From positions 1 through 64,000 of the forward strand of contig JAIUNK010000022.1 of the NCBI GenBank assembly GCA_020161845.1: a stretch of 64,000 nucleotides of DNA, given 5' to 3'. The notes beneath the pieces were generated by a model. It made no database searches and was not told the origin of the DNA. It worked only from the letters and a program-made list of their open reading frames with translations. A program made the position numbers and the translations under genes. Positions 16,971-25,357 of this stretch are shown in pieces (the first letter of the stretch is position 1; each line of letters opens with the position of its first letter). Origin of the DNA: Actinomycetota bacterium. Its GTDB lineage: Bacteria; Actinomycetota; Actinomycetes; Actinomycetales; Dermatophilaceae.

Positions 16971-17435
16971 GTGGTGGATCGCAGGGATATCGGCTCTTGG
17001 CTGGGTGGCCCGCAGCTCGCGTCGCCGGACGACGACTACGCCGGTCAGCGGCTGGGCCTGCCCAGCGAGGGCCGCGGCTCCCTGGCGCGGATGGGGCGAC
17101 GGATCGCGGCCCTGTTCATCGACTGGGGACTGAGCATGCTCATTGCCGCGGCCTTCCTCGATTACCAACTCGCCGGCGGCCACCAATCGAACTCCTTCGG
17201 ACCGCTGCTGGTGTTCTTCGTCGAGAACCTGCTCCTGGTGGGCACCTTGGGTTACACGGTCGGGCACCGGATCATGGGGCTGCGGGTCGTGGCGGCCGAC
17301 GGCGGCTATGCCGGCCCGGTGCGGGCGCTGATCCGGACCCTGCTGCTGTGCGTGGTCATCCCCGCCGCCGTCTGGGATCGCGACAACCGGGGCCTGCACG
17401 ACCGCTTGGCGGGGACCGTGCTGGTCCGCAGCTGA
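16971..17435 (+). CDS. RDD family integral membrane protein
   Basis: Small membrane protein (154 residues) with the RDD fold. The name-giving pattern is seen in GRRIAALFIDWGLSMLIAAA (Arg-Asp), and a second part in GHRIMGLRVV...GLHDRLAGTVLV, with three hydrophobic segments (about 46-62, 75-95, 112-128). RDD proteins have been linked to ion or compatible-solute transport, but most are of unknown function. In many actinobacteria this gene stands next to glnA, as here, divergently. A second GTG at 16974 is an equally possible start. Confidence 0.75.
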   Translation: MVDRRDIGSWLGGPQLASPDDDYAGQRLGLPSEGRGSLARMGRRIAALFIDWGLSMLIAAAFLDYQLAGGHQSNSFGPLLVFFVENLLLVGTLGYTVGHRIMGLRVVAADGGYAGPVRALIRTLLLCVVIPAAVWDRDNRGLHDRLAGTVLVRS

Positions 17436-17491
17436 TCGGCGAGCCGATCGGGGACCGCCGGCCAGTTCCAGCCCGGACCCATTTGCCTCAG

Positions 17492-17506
17492 GTGAATGCA
17501 GTTCAC
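17492..17506 (+). promoter_or_regulatory. Inverted repeat, candidate operator of the CarH-like regulator
   Basis: GTGAA-TGCAG-TTCAC, a perfect 5-bp inverted repeat with a 5-base spacer, 109 bp before the start of the MerR-like regulator gene. MerR-type regulators usually bind such repeats and control their own genes. No proof of binding. Confidence 0.35.
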
Positions 17507-17615
17507 TGCCGACCTATCGGGTGCCGGCCACGCTGCCGGCGGGCGGCCGAATCGTTGCACCGTCCACCCAGACTGGGCGAAGACCCGGCCCAGAGAAGTT
17601 GCCCGAAAGGACCGC

Positions 17616-18578
17616 ATGTTCATCGCTGCGCTCGCCGACCGAACCGGCATCCCCGCCGACCTGATCCGCAGCTGGCACGACGAGACAGCGTTTCTCGGCG
17701 ACGTGAAGTCCGGCTGGACCCTGCGCCGCCCCGACGATTGGGACGACCGGGCGGCGGTGACCATGGCCGCCCTGGTGGGCGCCGGGATGCCGATCGCCCA
17801 AGCCGTCCGCGACCTGGCCGAGCGCCGACGGACGGGCCATCTGCTGGGTGCCACGAACCGGTCCGCGCCCATGGTCGCGCCGGTGGCGCCCACGGGAGAC
17901 CAGCTGGCCGAGCGGGTCTTCGCTGCGGCCCGACGCCAGGACCGGGCCCGGGTCCGGGAGGCCGTCGAACTGGCCTGGCACACCTATGGACGAGGTGACG
18001 TCGCCGACGTCTGGCTGATGCCCCTGCTGCAGCAGTTGGGTCAGCTGTGGTTCGCCGCGGAGATTTCCATGGATGCCGAGCACCTCATCTCCGACGTGGT
18101 CCGCCATCGGTTGGCCCGAGACCTCGCCATTGCCTTGGCCGGTCACGGATCCGCCGCGGAGCCTCTCCTGGTCGGCGTGCCCCGCGGCGTCACCCATGAC
18201 CTGGGCGCCCGGGCGTTCGCCGCGCTCGCCGCCGCCCACGGCCGGCACGTCGAGATCGTCGACGGATCGTTCGCGCACCCGGTGTGGAGCGAGGCGGTGA
18301 CGCGAACCGGCGCCACCGATGTCGTCATCGCCGTGCCCCTGCGCAGCGACGCCCCGCGCGCCGAACTGCTCCTGGCCGCGCTGCGGGAGGCTCACCCCAC
18401 GCTGCGCTGCTTCGTCGGCGGGGGCGCCCAAGAGCTGGTCGGTGTGCCAGCCCGCCGACTCGGCCATTCGCTGCGCTCCGCCGCGGAGCTGATCGCGGGG
18501 GAGCCGCCGGCCCGCACGAGATGGTCCTGGGCCCGGTATGACGGGAGCGGGCTCAGCGCGGCCGGGTCTTGCCCCTGA
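17616..18578 (+). CDS. CarH/LitR-like MerR-family regulator with cobalamin-binding domain
   Basis: Probable light-sensing transcriptional repressor (320 residues). The N-terminal part (about 1-75; MFIAALADRTGIPADLIRSW) fits a MerR winged helix. It is followed by a four-helix cap containing W145-x9-E155-H156 (LWFAAEISMDAEHLISDVV), the W-x9-EH motif that in CarH holds the upper face of adenosylcobalamin. The C-terminal Rossmann part has VTHDLG with His194, matching the HxxG lower-ligand signature, though the usual acidic residue two places before His is Val. In CarH proteins the cofactor drives tetramers that bind DNA in the dark and fall apart in light, releasing carotenoid or other genes. No carotenoid gene is in this window. 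Start ATG at 17616 follows GAAAGGA. The 3' end overlaps the convergent DUF4191 gene by 26 bp. Confidence 0.75.
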   Translation: MFIAALADRTGIPADLIRSWHDETAFLGDVKSGWTLRRPDDWDDRAAVTMAALVGAGMPIAQAVRDLAERRRTGHLLGATNRSAPMVAPVAPTGDQLAERVFAAARRQDRARVREAVELAWHTYGRGDVADVWLMPLLQQLGQLWFAAEISMDAEHLISDVVRHRLARDLAIALAGHGSAAEPLLVGVPRGVTHDLGARAFAALAAAHGRHVEIVDGSFAHPVWSEAVTRTGATDVVIAVPLRSDAPRAELLLAALREAHPTLRCFVGGGAQELVGVPARRLGHSLRSAAELIAGEPPARTRWSWARYDGSGLSAAGSCP

Positions 18579-19284
18579 ACCGCGTGGGGTCGATGCCCTG
18601 CGGAATCGGCGGACGGACGCCGCCGATGGACCGCAACCGCTTGTCGATCCGCGGCACCTCGTGCTTGGTCAGCACCTTGTCGAAGCCGTTCATCCGCTTG
18701 ACGAGCTGATGCGTGGCGACGACGTCGGGGCCCTGCCCGGTCCCGACGCGCAGCGCGTGCACGGGCACATTCGGGATGAGCCGCGCGGTGCGCTTGCGCT
18801 CCAACGCCAGGAGTTTCGTCGCCCGCCCTGCGGGACCCTCGGCGATCAGGACAACGCCCGGGCGGCCCACCGCGCGGTAGATCATCGCCATCTGCCGCGG
18901 GTCGCGCGAGCCGCCCGCGTCCATCGCCACCGGCTCCTGCTGGAAACTCCACCCGCGCCGGATGCTGCCCAGCGCCGCACCCACCTCGCCCGGCTGCCCC
19001 TCGATCTGGCGGTAGGCGCCCCGCTCGGCCTTGCGCGCCACGAGCAGCAGCACGGGGAAGGACGAGAGCAGCAGCGCCAGGAACGCCACATAGATCGGGT
19101 GGCCCAGTGCGGCACCGATGAGGGCGCCGATGATGACGAAACCGAGCACGATGGCCCCGACGTACAGCGGCAGTCGCGGCTCGGCGGCCCTGGCCAGGCC
19201 GAAGACCTGACCGAACTGAGCGAATCGCTGTTTCGAGCGCTGGATGATGCCGGGCCGGTTCGGGTCCTTCGGTGCGCGGGCCAT
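18553..19284 (-). CDS. DUF4191 family membrane protein
   Basis: Actinobacterial membrane protein (243 residues) of unknown role. The N-terminus is basic (ARAPKDPNRPGIIQRSKQRF), followed by two close membrane segments (about 40-62 and 66-85) that form a hairpin, then a soluble domain with GRPGVVLIAEGPAGRATKLLALERKR and a basic C-terminus. DUF4191 proteins regularly follow lipA in actinobacteria, as here (71-bp gap, same strand), so co-transcription with lipA is likely, but a link to lipoate metabolism is unproven. Start at the ATG at 19284. Confidence 0.8.
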   Translation of the reverse strand: MARAPKDPNRPGIIQRSKQRFAQFGQVFGLARAAEPRLPLYVGAIVLGFVIIGALIGAALGHPIYVAFLALLLSSFPVLLLVARKAERGAYRQIEGQPGEVGAALGSIRRGWSFQQEPVAMDAGGSRDPRQMAMIYRAVGRPGVVLIAEGPAGRATKLLALERKRTARLIPNVPVHALRVGTGQGPDVVATHQLVKRMNGFDKVLTKHEVPRIDKRLRSIGGVRPPIPQGIDPTRFRGKTRPR

Positions 19285-19355
19285 GTCTGCGCTCGTTCCC
19301 CTTCGTCGCTACCTGATGGGTGGTGGTGCTGCCGGATCGCCGTCGCCGCGGCGGC

Positions 19356-20381
19356 TCAGGCGGATGCCGCGGTGGCGGCCTGCACCAGGCTCGCGGCCTC
19401 CTGGCGGGCGGGGCTGTGCTCGCGGGCAGCAAGGTGCGCGAGGTGCTCCGGTACGGCGCGGCCGGCGCGGCGCATCGCCTGCGCCCAGAGCCGGCCGGCC
19501 CGGTACGACGAGCGCACCAGCGGCCCGGCCATCACACCGGCGAACCCGAGCGCGGTCGCGTGCTCCGACCAGTGCACGAACTCCTCCGGCTTGACCCATC
19601 GCGCCACCGGGTGATGGGTCGGCGAGGGCCGAAGGTATTGCGTGATCGTCAGGATGTCGCAGCCGGCGTCGGAGAGGTCCGCGATCGCCGCTTCAATCTC
19701 CTCGGCCTCCTCACCCATGCCGAGAATGAGGTTGCTCTTGGTGACCAGGCCCGCCTCGCGTGCCATCGAGATGACGCGCAGCGAGGTCTCGTAGCCGAAC
19801 GCCGGCCGGATCCGCTTGAAGATCCGCGGCACCGTCTCCAGGTTGTGCGCGAACACCTCCGGGGCGGCGTCGAAGACCTGACCCACCAACTCGGGTCGAG
19901 CCCCGAAATCGGGCGGCAGGATCTCGACACCGGTGGTCGGGTTCGCCGCATGGATGGCCCGGATCGTCTCGGCGTACAGCCCGGCGGCACCGTCCGGCAG
20001 GTCGTCCCGGGCGACCCCGGTGACCGTCGCGTACCGCAGGCCCAGCTGCCGCACCGACTCGGCGACCCGCCGCGGCTCGTCGGTGTCGAGCGCGGCCGGG
20101 CGGCCGGTCGCGATGTCGCAGAAGTCGCAGCGCCGGGTGCAGATGTCGCCCCCGATGAGGAAGGTGGCCTCGCGGTCCTCCCAACACTCGAAGATGTTGG
20201 GGCAGCCGGCCTCCTGGCACACGGTGTGCAGGCCGCCGTCCTTGACCAGCGAACTCATCGCGGAGTATTCCGGGCCCATCTTCGCCGTCGTCCGGATCCA
20301 CGAGGGCTTGCGCTCGATCGGAGTCTCGCTGTTGCGCGCCTCGACGCGCAGCAGCCGGCGGCCCTCGGGCGTGACGCTCAC
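19356..20381 (-). CDS. lipA: Lipoyl synthase
   Basis: Radical SAM enzyme that inserts two sulfur atoms into octanoyl groups on E2 and H proteins. Both iron-sulfur sites are seen: the auxiliary cluster motif C-x4-C-x5-C in [12 protein letters not shown] and the radical [11 protein letters not shown]. Other blocks: [36 protein letters not shown] and [10 protein letters not shown]. The GTG at 20381 (341 residues) lies nine bases after GGAAGGA and fits the family; a longer reading from 20423 does not. lipB at 22678 (octanoyltransferase) supplies its substrate and the E2 gene at 25358 encodes an acceptor. Confidence 0.95.
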   Translation of the reverse strand: MSVTPEGRRLLRVEARNSETPIERKPSWIRTTAKMGPEYSAMSSLVKDGGLHTVCQEAGCPNIFECWEDREATFLIGGDICTRRCDFCDIATGRPAALDTDEPRRVAESVRQLGLRYATVTGVARDDLPDGAAGLYAETIRAIHAANPTTGVEILPPDFGARPELVGQVFDAAPEVFAHNLETVPRIFKRIRPAFGYETSLRVISMAREAGLVTKSNLILGMGEEAEEIEAAIADLSDAGCDILTITQYLRPSPTHHPVARWVKPEEFVHWSEHATALGFAGVMAGPLVRSSYRAGRLWAQAMRRAGRAVPEHLAHLAAREHSPARQEAASLVQAATAASA

Positions 20382-20529
20382 GCGATCGCATCCTTCCTGG
20401 TCAGCGGATTGCGCGCCGAGCATCCGGGTGGCCCCGGCGAATCAGGCACGCCACCCCAGGGTAGCGCGGGCGCACCCGAGCCCGTACGTCGAGTCAGGCG
20501 GCCGTCCGGTACGCCGAGCTCGGGCCGGA

Positions 20530-21519
20530 TCAGACCACGTCGCGGCGTCGGAATTGCCACCAGGCCAGGACCAGCCCGACCGCCACCAGCCCGCCGAGCA
20601 CCGCGGCGGCCTGGGCGAACCAGATGGTCTCCTCGACCGATTCGCAGCCGTAGCGGGCGGCGGCGTCCTGCGCGCACCGCGCATAGTGGAACTGCCAGCG
20701 CCCGTCGACGAACCCCAGCACGTTGTTGAACAGGGTCCAGCGGGCCTTGTCCTGCAGCTGGGCGGCGGCCCACTGGTCGACCACGATGGCGCCGATCGCG
20801 ATGCCGATCACGGCCGCGGTGTGCCGCACGAGGAACGCCAGGGCCGCCCCGCCGAGGGCGGTCAACACCGGGAAGGCGACCATCCGCCCCGCGCCGAGCC
20901 AGACGTCGACGACCGCGTTGTGGTCCAGCTCGACGGCGACGCCATGGACGGCGAACGCTCCTCGGGTCACGGCCAGCAACAGCCCGGTCAACGCGACGGC
21001 GCCGCCGGCGACGGCGATCCCGGTGGCCAGGATCTTGGCCAGGAACACCCGCGTCCGGCGGGGTTCGTAGGTCAGCCAGGTCGCCATCGACCCGGTCGTG
21101 AACTCGGCGGCGACCCAACTGCCCCCGACCAGCAACGCGAGGAAGCCCAGGAAGACCGTCGCCGGAGACTGTGCCGACGACCAGAGCCTGGAGAACTCCG
21201 GCGTCGGTTTGCCGAAGTGCTCCCGCATCGGTGGTTCGATCCGGTCGCAGCCGAAGTCAGCGCCGGGATCGGTGGTTCGTTGTTGAGTCTGGGCGTCCAG
21301 GCAGTCTTGCCGCATGCGGTCGCCGTGCTGCTCGAAGTCCGCTTTCGACTGTTGGTAGGCCTGCTCGGCGCGCTGTTGCTCGGCGGCCGAGGGGGGCGCC
21401 GCAGCCGTGGCGATGCCGTAGCCGATCAGGGCGAGCAGTCCCACCGCGATGGCGGCGATGATCCAGGTCATCCGCCGGGACCGGATCCGGCCGAGCTCGG
21501 CCCGCAGCAGCGCTGTCAT
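20530..21519 (-). CDS. ABC-2 type exporter permease
   Basis: Membrane subunit (329 residues) of an ABC exporter. A first membrane segment (about 20-40) is followed by a long extracytoplasmic loop (about 41-115) with two Cys (QDCLDAQ, FGCDRIE), then about five more segments between 118 and 320. Its ATG overlaps the stop codon of the ATPase gene (ATGA), so the two are translationally coupled. Fits families where one ATPase and one six-segment permease form a dimeric exporter of an antibiotic, peptide or lipid; substrate unknown. GGAGGAG precedes the start. Confidence 0.82.
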   Translation of the reverse strand: MTALLRAELGRIRSRRMTWIIAAIAVGLLALIGYGIATAAAPPSAAEQQRAEQAYQQSKADFEQHGDRMRQDCLDAQTQQRTTDPGADFGCDRIEPPMREHFGKPTPEFSRLWSSAQSPATVFLGFLALLVGGSWVAAEFTTGSMATWLTYEPRRTRVFLAKILATGIAVAGGAVALTGLLLAVTRGAFAVHGVAVELDHNAVVDVWLGAGRMVAFPVLTALGGAALAFLVRHTAAVIGIAIGAIVVDQWAAAQLQDKARWTLFNNVLGFVDGRWQFHYARCAQDAAARYGCESVEETIWFAQAAAVLGGLVAVGLVLAWWQFRRRDVV

Positions 21520-22556
21520 GACCGCTCCTCCCGCGCGTCGGTGCCATCGGCTGCCGGCTCCATCGGTGCGCCGGAGCCGGACAGGCCCTCGTCGGCGGTC
21601 ATCTGCAGGAAGACCGACTCCAGGTCTGGCCGGAGCGGGGTCAGCTCGGAGAGGTACAGGCCGCGCGCCGCGAGCAGCCGGGTGATCTCGGCGGGATCGG
21701 CCGCGCCGTCCACGAGCAGGGCCGCGTCGTCCCGTCCGCCGTCCCCGGGATCTTCGGCCGCGACGGTGAGCCCGGCCTGGGCCAGCACGTCCCGCGCGGT
21801 GGCGGGGTCCGCGACGACGACGCGCGCGCGGGGGACGGCGCCGGAGCCGATCAGGTCGGCCACGGGGCCCTGTCCGAGGAGGCGACCGTGGCCGATGATC
21901 GAGACCGTGTCGGCGACCTGCTCGACCTCGCTGAGGATGTGGCTGCTCACCAGGACGGTCTTGCCACGGCTGCCCAGGTCGCGCATGGTCTGGCGGATCT
22001 CCCGGATGCCGGCCGGGTCGAGCCCGTTGGTGGGCTCGTCGAAGATCAGCAGGTCCGGATCCTTGAGCAGGGTGGCCGCGATGGCCAGCCGCTGTTTCAT
22101 GCCGAGGGAGTAGCCGCGGTAGGTGTCGCCGCCGCGGTCGGCGAGGCCGACCTCCTCCAGCACCGCGCCGACCCGGGCCCGGGGCGTGCCGATGGCATCC
22201 GCGAGGAGTTCGAGGTTGCGGCGCCCGGAGAAGGTGGGAAAGAGCCGCGGCGACTCGACGATCGCTCCGACCCGCCCGACGACCTGCGGCAGCTGCGCCG
22301 GGACGTCGTGGCCGAACACCGTCATCGTGCCCGCATCCGGCCGACACAGGCCCAGCAGCATCCGCAGCGTGGTCGTCTTGCCGGAGCCGTTGGGTCCGAG
22401 GAAACCGTGCACGCCGGCGGTGGGGACGTCCAGATCGAGCCCGGCCACCGCGACCTGGCTGCCCCGTCGGCGTCGATAGGTCTTGCGCAGCCCGCGGATG
22501 CGCACCGCGGCCTCCGCTGCGGAGGGCGGCGGCGCATGGTGAATCGTCGTGCTCAT
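21516..22556 (-). CDS. ABC exporter ATP-binding protein
   Basis: ATPase subunit (346 residues). Walker A GPNGSGKTTT, Q-loop segment, signature YSLGMKQR (in place of LSGGQ, as in drug/bacitracin-type exporters), Walker B LLIFDEPTNGLD and switch His in SSHILSEVE. A C-terminal extension of about 100 residues (VVADPATARDVLAQAGLTVA onward) resembles the accessory domain of DrrA/BcrA-like proteins. First gene of a two-gene operon with the permease. No resistance or biosynthesis gene lies beside it, so the cargo stays open. Confidence 0.88.
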   Translation of the reverse strand: MSTTIHHAPPPSAAEAAVRIRGLRKTYRRRRGSQVAVAGLDLDVPTAGVHGFLGPNGSGKTTTLRMLLGLCRPDAGTMTVFGHDVPAQLPQVVGRVGAIVESPRLFPTFSGRRNLELLADAIGTPRARVGAVLEEVGLADRGGDTYRGYSLGMKQRLAIAATLLKDPDLLIFDEPTNGLDPAGIREIRQTMRDLGSRGKTVLVSSHILSEVEQVADTVSIIGHGRLLGQGPVADLIGSGAVPRARVVVADPATARDVLAQAGLTVAAEDPGDGGRDDAALLVDGAADPAEITRLLAARGLYLSELTPLRPDLESVFLQMTADEGLSGSGAPMEPAADGTDAREERS

Positions 22557-22677
22557 GTGACCCCCGAGATCACCCCCGGTCGGGCCGGGATGGCCCCAGC
22601 CTAAACAGCTCGCAGACGTCGGGACCGCCGCACACGCCCGCCGAATCCGTCACAGGCCGTGGCGAGTCGGTGCCGGG

Positions 22678-23325
22678 TCACCGGTTTGCGGCCACCGGAT
22701 CGAGGATCTCGGCGAGGTGCCGCTGCGCCAGGGGGAGAATCTCCGCCACGGTCACCTCGCGGCCGAGTTCCTGGGACAGGCTCGTCACCCCGGCGTCGAC
22801 GATGCCGCACGGCACGATGATCTGTCCCCAGGACAGGTCGCAGTTCGCGTTGAGCGCGAGGCCGTGCATGGTGACGTTCTGGCTGACCCGCACCCCGATC
22901 GCGCCGATCTTGCGCTCCGGCAGGTGGGCCGTGGCGGTGAGCCACACCCCGCTGCGGCCCGCGACCCGCATGGTCGCCACCCCGAGGTCGGCACAGACCG
23001 CCATCATCGCCTCCTCCAGTCGACGGACGTGGGCCACCACGTCGACCGGATTGCCGAGTCGCACGATCGGATAGGCCACCAGCTGCCCCGGGCCGTGCCA
23101 GGTGATCTTGCCGCCCCGGTCCACGTCGATCACCGGCGTGCCGTCCAACGGCCGCTCGTGGGGCTCGGTGCGCTTGCCCGCGGTGTAGACCGCGGCGTGC
23201 TCCAGCAGCAGCACGGTGTCGGGGAGGTCGCCCGCGACCACTTTCGCGTGCACCTGTCGCTGGTGGCTCCAGGTGGCGGCGTAGTCGGCGTAATCCGGGG
23301 CGAGACCCACGTGCTCGAAGCGCAT
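22678..23325 (-). CDS. lipB: Octanoyl-[ACP]:protein N-octanoyltransferase
   Basis: Moves octanoyl groups from ACP to the lipoyl domains of E2 and GcvH, the first step of lipoate formation. The 215 residues carry the family's motifs: [38 protein letters not shown] with catalytic Lys139, and IVPCGI with nucleophile Cys173. Start is the ATG at 23325: TACCCT lies seven bases upstream on the minus strand and there is no ribosome site, so the mRNA appears leaderless; the longer frame to 23511 runs through the divergent kinase start. Works with lipA; the ABC exporter genes stand between them. Confidence 0.94.
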   Translation of the reverse strand: MRFEHVGLAPDYADYAATWSHQRQVHAKVVAGDLPDTVLLLEHAAVYTAGKRTEPHERPLDGTPVIDVDRGGKITWHGPGQLVAYPIVRLGNPVDVVAHVRRLEEAMMAVCADLGVATMRVAGRSGVWLTATAHLPERKIGAIGVRVSQNVTMHGLALNANCDLSWGQIIVPCGIVDAGVTSLSQELGREVTVAEILPLAQRHLAEILDPVAANR

Positions 23326-23332
23326 GAGGGTC

Positions 23333-23338
23333 AGGGTA
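23333..23338 (-). promoter_or_regulatory. Leaderless -10 element, lipB
   Basis: On the minus strand TACCCT, seven bases, ATG at 23325. No Shine-Dalgarno sequence. Confidence 0.55.
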
Positions 23339-23422
23339 CGCGGCGCCCGCTCGACGTGACCTGCGACCGGGTCGATCCGCCGGCGGGGGCTGTGGATGAC
23401 GTCTGCGGCGGATCCGTTCCAC

Positions 23423-23437
23423 GCGCCATAGTGGCGC
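23423..23437 (+). promoter_or_regulatory. Inverted repeat over the putative kinase promoter
   Basis: GCGCC-ATAGT-GGCGC, a perfect inverted repeat whose centre forms the -10-like CATAGT, 22 bp before the kinase start. It may be an operator over the promoter or chance. Confidence 0.25.
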
Positions 23438-23458
23438 TGCACGACGAGGAGGTCACCG

Positions 23459-25237
23459 ATGCACCCCACCGGCGCCCAGCCGCCCGCCACGCCGCACTCG
23501 CGCCCCGCCATCCCCGGAATGACGCTCGGCGACCTGCGCGGCCGCGGCGTCGGCAGCGAGGTCTACGCGGCCCGCCGAACCGTCGACGGCTGGCCGTGCG
23601 CGATCAAGGTCGTCGGGGCGGAGCCGGCGGCGCGGGCAGCCGCCCGCCGCGAGATCGACGTGCTGACTGCGGTCCGGTTGCCGGGGCTGATGCGGCTGTA
23701 CGACGTCCTGGCCACCGACGACGGCCGCCTCGCCCTGGTGCTGGACCTGGTGGACGGACCGACTCTGCGCCAGGTCGTCGTGGACCGTGGAGTGCTGTGG
23801 CCACGGGAGGCGGTCGGGGTGCTCCGGGCCCTGCTCAAGGTGCTGGCCGGGCTGCACCGGCAGGGCATCGCGCACGGTGACCTGGCGCCGGGGAATGTGC
23901 TGGTCGCCGCGGACGGCCGGGCGGTGCTCGGGGACCTGGGCAGCGCCCGGCTGGTGGGGGAGCGGCACGGCCCCACCTGGGGCACCCGGGGCTTCGTCGC
24001 GCCCGAGGTGCTCGCGGGGGCGCCGCCGTCGGCGGCCTCCGATGTGTACGGCGTGGGCGCCCTCGCCTGGTTGATGGTGACCGGCACGGTGCCGGGGACG
24101 GCGTATGACCGACCTCGCGCCGCCGAGGCCATGCCGGATGCTTCGCCCGAGCTCGTCGAGCTGATCGCCGCCACGCTGGCGCCGGACCCGACCCAGCGAC
24201 CCAGCGCCGCGCAGGCGCTGACGCGGTGCGCCGGGCTGGGCCCGGACGAGCCGCTGGCGCTGCCCGACGGGCCCGATGTCGGGGACCGACTCACCTCTCG
24301 GGTGCGCCGGCCCGGGGCAGTGGACCGGGACGCTGGCGCCGCGGCACCGGCCTGGCCGGATGATCCGCTGCGGCTGCTCGAGGATGGCTCGGAACCGGAC
24401 CGAACGGCCGACCCGGGCCGCCACCGCGGCGCCGAACCACGGCCGTCCGACCGGGCGGCCGCCGCCTGTGCGCGAGCCGTGACCGGGCCGCGGAGCCGCT
24501 TGCTGGCGGCAGCACTCGTCGGCGTGTTGCTCGGGTTGCTGGGCTGTGTCGGGCTCGCGGTCTGGCGGCAGGTGCCGCTGCCGATCGTGGGGCAATTGGG
24601 GGCCGCCGATCGCGTTCCGGCCACGGCGACGGCTGCCGCCACGGCGACGGCCACGGATGCAGTCACGGCGACATCAGCGGCCACGGCGACGGCTGCGGCG
24701 CCCAGCGAGGCACCCCCGAGCGAGACGGCTGCGGCGCCCAGCGAGGCACCCCCGAGCGAGACGGCTGGCGTGGCGGCTGGCGCGGCGGCGAGGGCACCCG
24801 CTCGGGCGCTGCCCGCGCTGCTGGCCGCGCGCGCCACGGCGTACGCCACCGCCGACCCGGCCCCCCTCCAGCGCTGCTACACCGCGGATGCCGCCGCGTT
24901 GCTGGCGGCGCGGCGCGAGGTGGCGCAGCTGCGGGCGACCCGAACTCGGTACGCCGGGCTGAGCTACACCGTCACCCAGGCTCGAGAACTCGCACCGGGA
25001 CCGGCCGAGCCGACGGGCGCGAGCGACCCGAGCGACCTGAGCGGCCCGACGACGGCCGGAACGGTCGGTGCCGGCCAGGTGCGGGTGGAGGCCGTGGTGG
25101 CGACGAGCGCATTCCAGGCGGTGCGCCCGGACGGTACGCCGTCGCCCGGTGAGAGTGCCGCCGCACCGGGGGAGCGACATGTGTTCGTGCTGCGGTGGAC
25201 CGAGTCGGGTTGGCGGGTCGCCGCGGTGGAGTCCTGA
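23459..25237 (+). CDS. Membrane-anchored serine/threonine protein kinase (PknB-like)
   Basis: Hanks-type kinase of 592 residues. Kinase domain about 20-265: Gly loop GRGVGSEVY, Lys in CAIKVV, catalytic loop [11 protein letters not shown] (HGD in place of HRD), DLGSA (in place of DFG), APE in RGFVAPEVL. Asp, Asn and Lys are kept, so it is probably active, but as a non-RD kinase it should not need activation-loop phosphorylation. One membrane segment (about 345-365, [20 protein letters not shown]). The outer part starts with a low-complexity Ala/Thr/Pro/Ser/Glu linker including a 36-bp tandem duplication, then a domain of about 120 residues ([20 protein letters not shown] to [15 protein letters not shown]) like NTF2-type or Mce-associated folds; no PASTA repeats. 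The ATG follows GAGGAGG. Divergent from lipB. Confidence 0.85.
   Translation: MHPTGAQPPATPHSRPAIPGMTLGDLRGRGVGSEVYAARRTVDGWPCAIKVVGAEPAARAAARREIDVLTAVRLPGLMRLYDVLATDDGRLALVLDLVDGPTLRQVVVDRGVLWPREAVGVLRALLKVLAGLHRQGIAHGDLAPGNVLVAADGRAVLGDLGSARLVGERHGPTWGTRGFVAPEVLAGAPPSAASDVYGVGALAWLMVTGTVPGTAYDRPRAAEAMPDASPELVELIAATLAPDPTQRPSAAQALTRCAGLGPDEPLALPDGPDVGDRLTSRVRRPGAVDRDAGAAAPAWPDDPLRLLEDGSEPDRTADPGRHRGAEPRPSDRAAAACARAVTGPRSRLLAAALVGVLLGLLGCVGLAVWRQVPLPIVGQLGAADRVPATATAAATATATDAVTATSAATATAAAPSEAPPSETAAAPSEAPPSETAGVAAGAAARAPARALPALLAARATAYATADPAPLQRCYTADAAALLAARREVAQLRATRTRYAGLSYTVTQARELAPGPAEPTGASDPSDLSGPTTAGTVGAGQVRVEAVVATSAFQAVRPDGTPSPGESAAAPGERHVFVLRWTESGWRVAAVES
24689..24766 (+). repeat. Tandem duplication of 36 bp in the kinase linker
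   Basis: Two exact copies (24689-24724 and 24725-24760) followed by the first six bases of a third copy. Each unit encodes [12 protein letters not shown]. The frame is kept, so the number of units would only change linker length between membrane and outer domain. Confidence 0.9.
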
Positions 25238-25357
25238 CCGGTGGCCCGCCGCCCGAGCACGCCCCGGGGCCACCCGAGCGTGCCGCGGGCCCGCCGCAGG
25301 TAGCGACGGGCCCGGAGCGGGGCGGTACGGCGGTCGGGCCGCACCGGATCGATGGGA

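Noticed and set aside
25238-25357. Terminator between the kinase gene and sucB
   Set aside because: The 120-bp gap between these converging genes is GC-rich with many short repeats, but I found no perfect stem longer than about six pairs that stands out.
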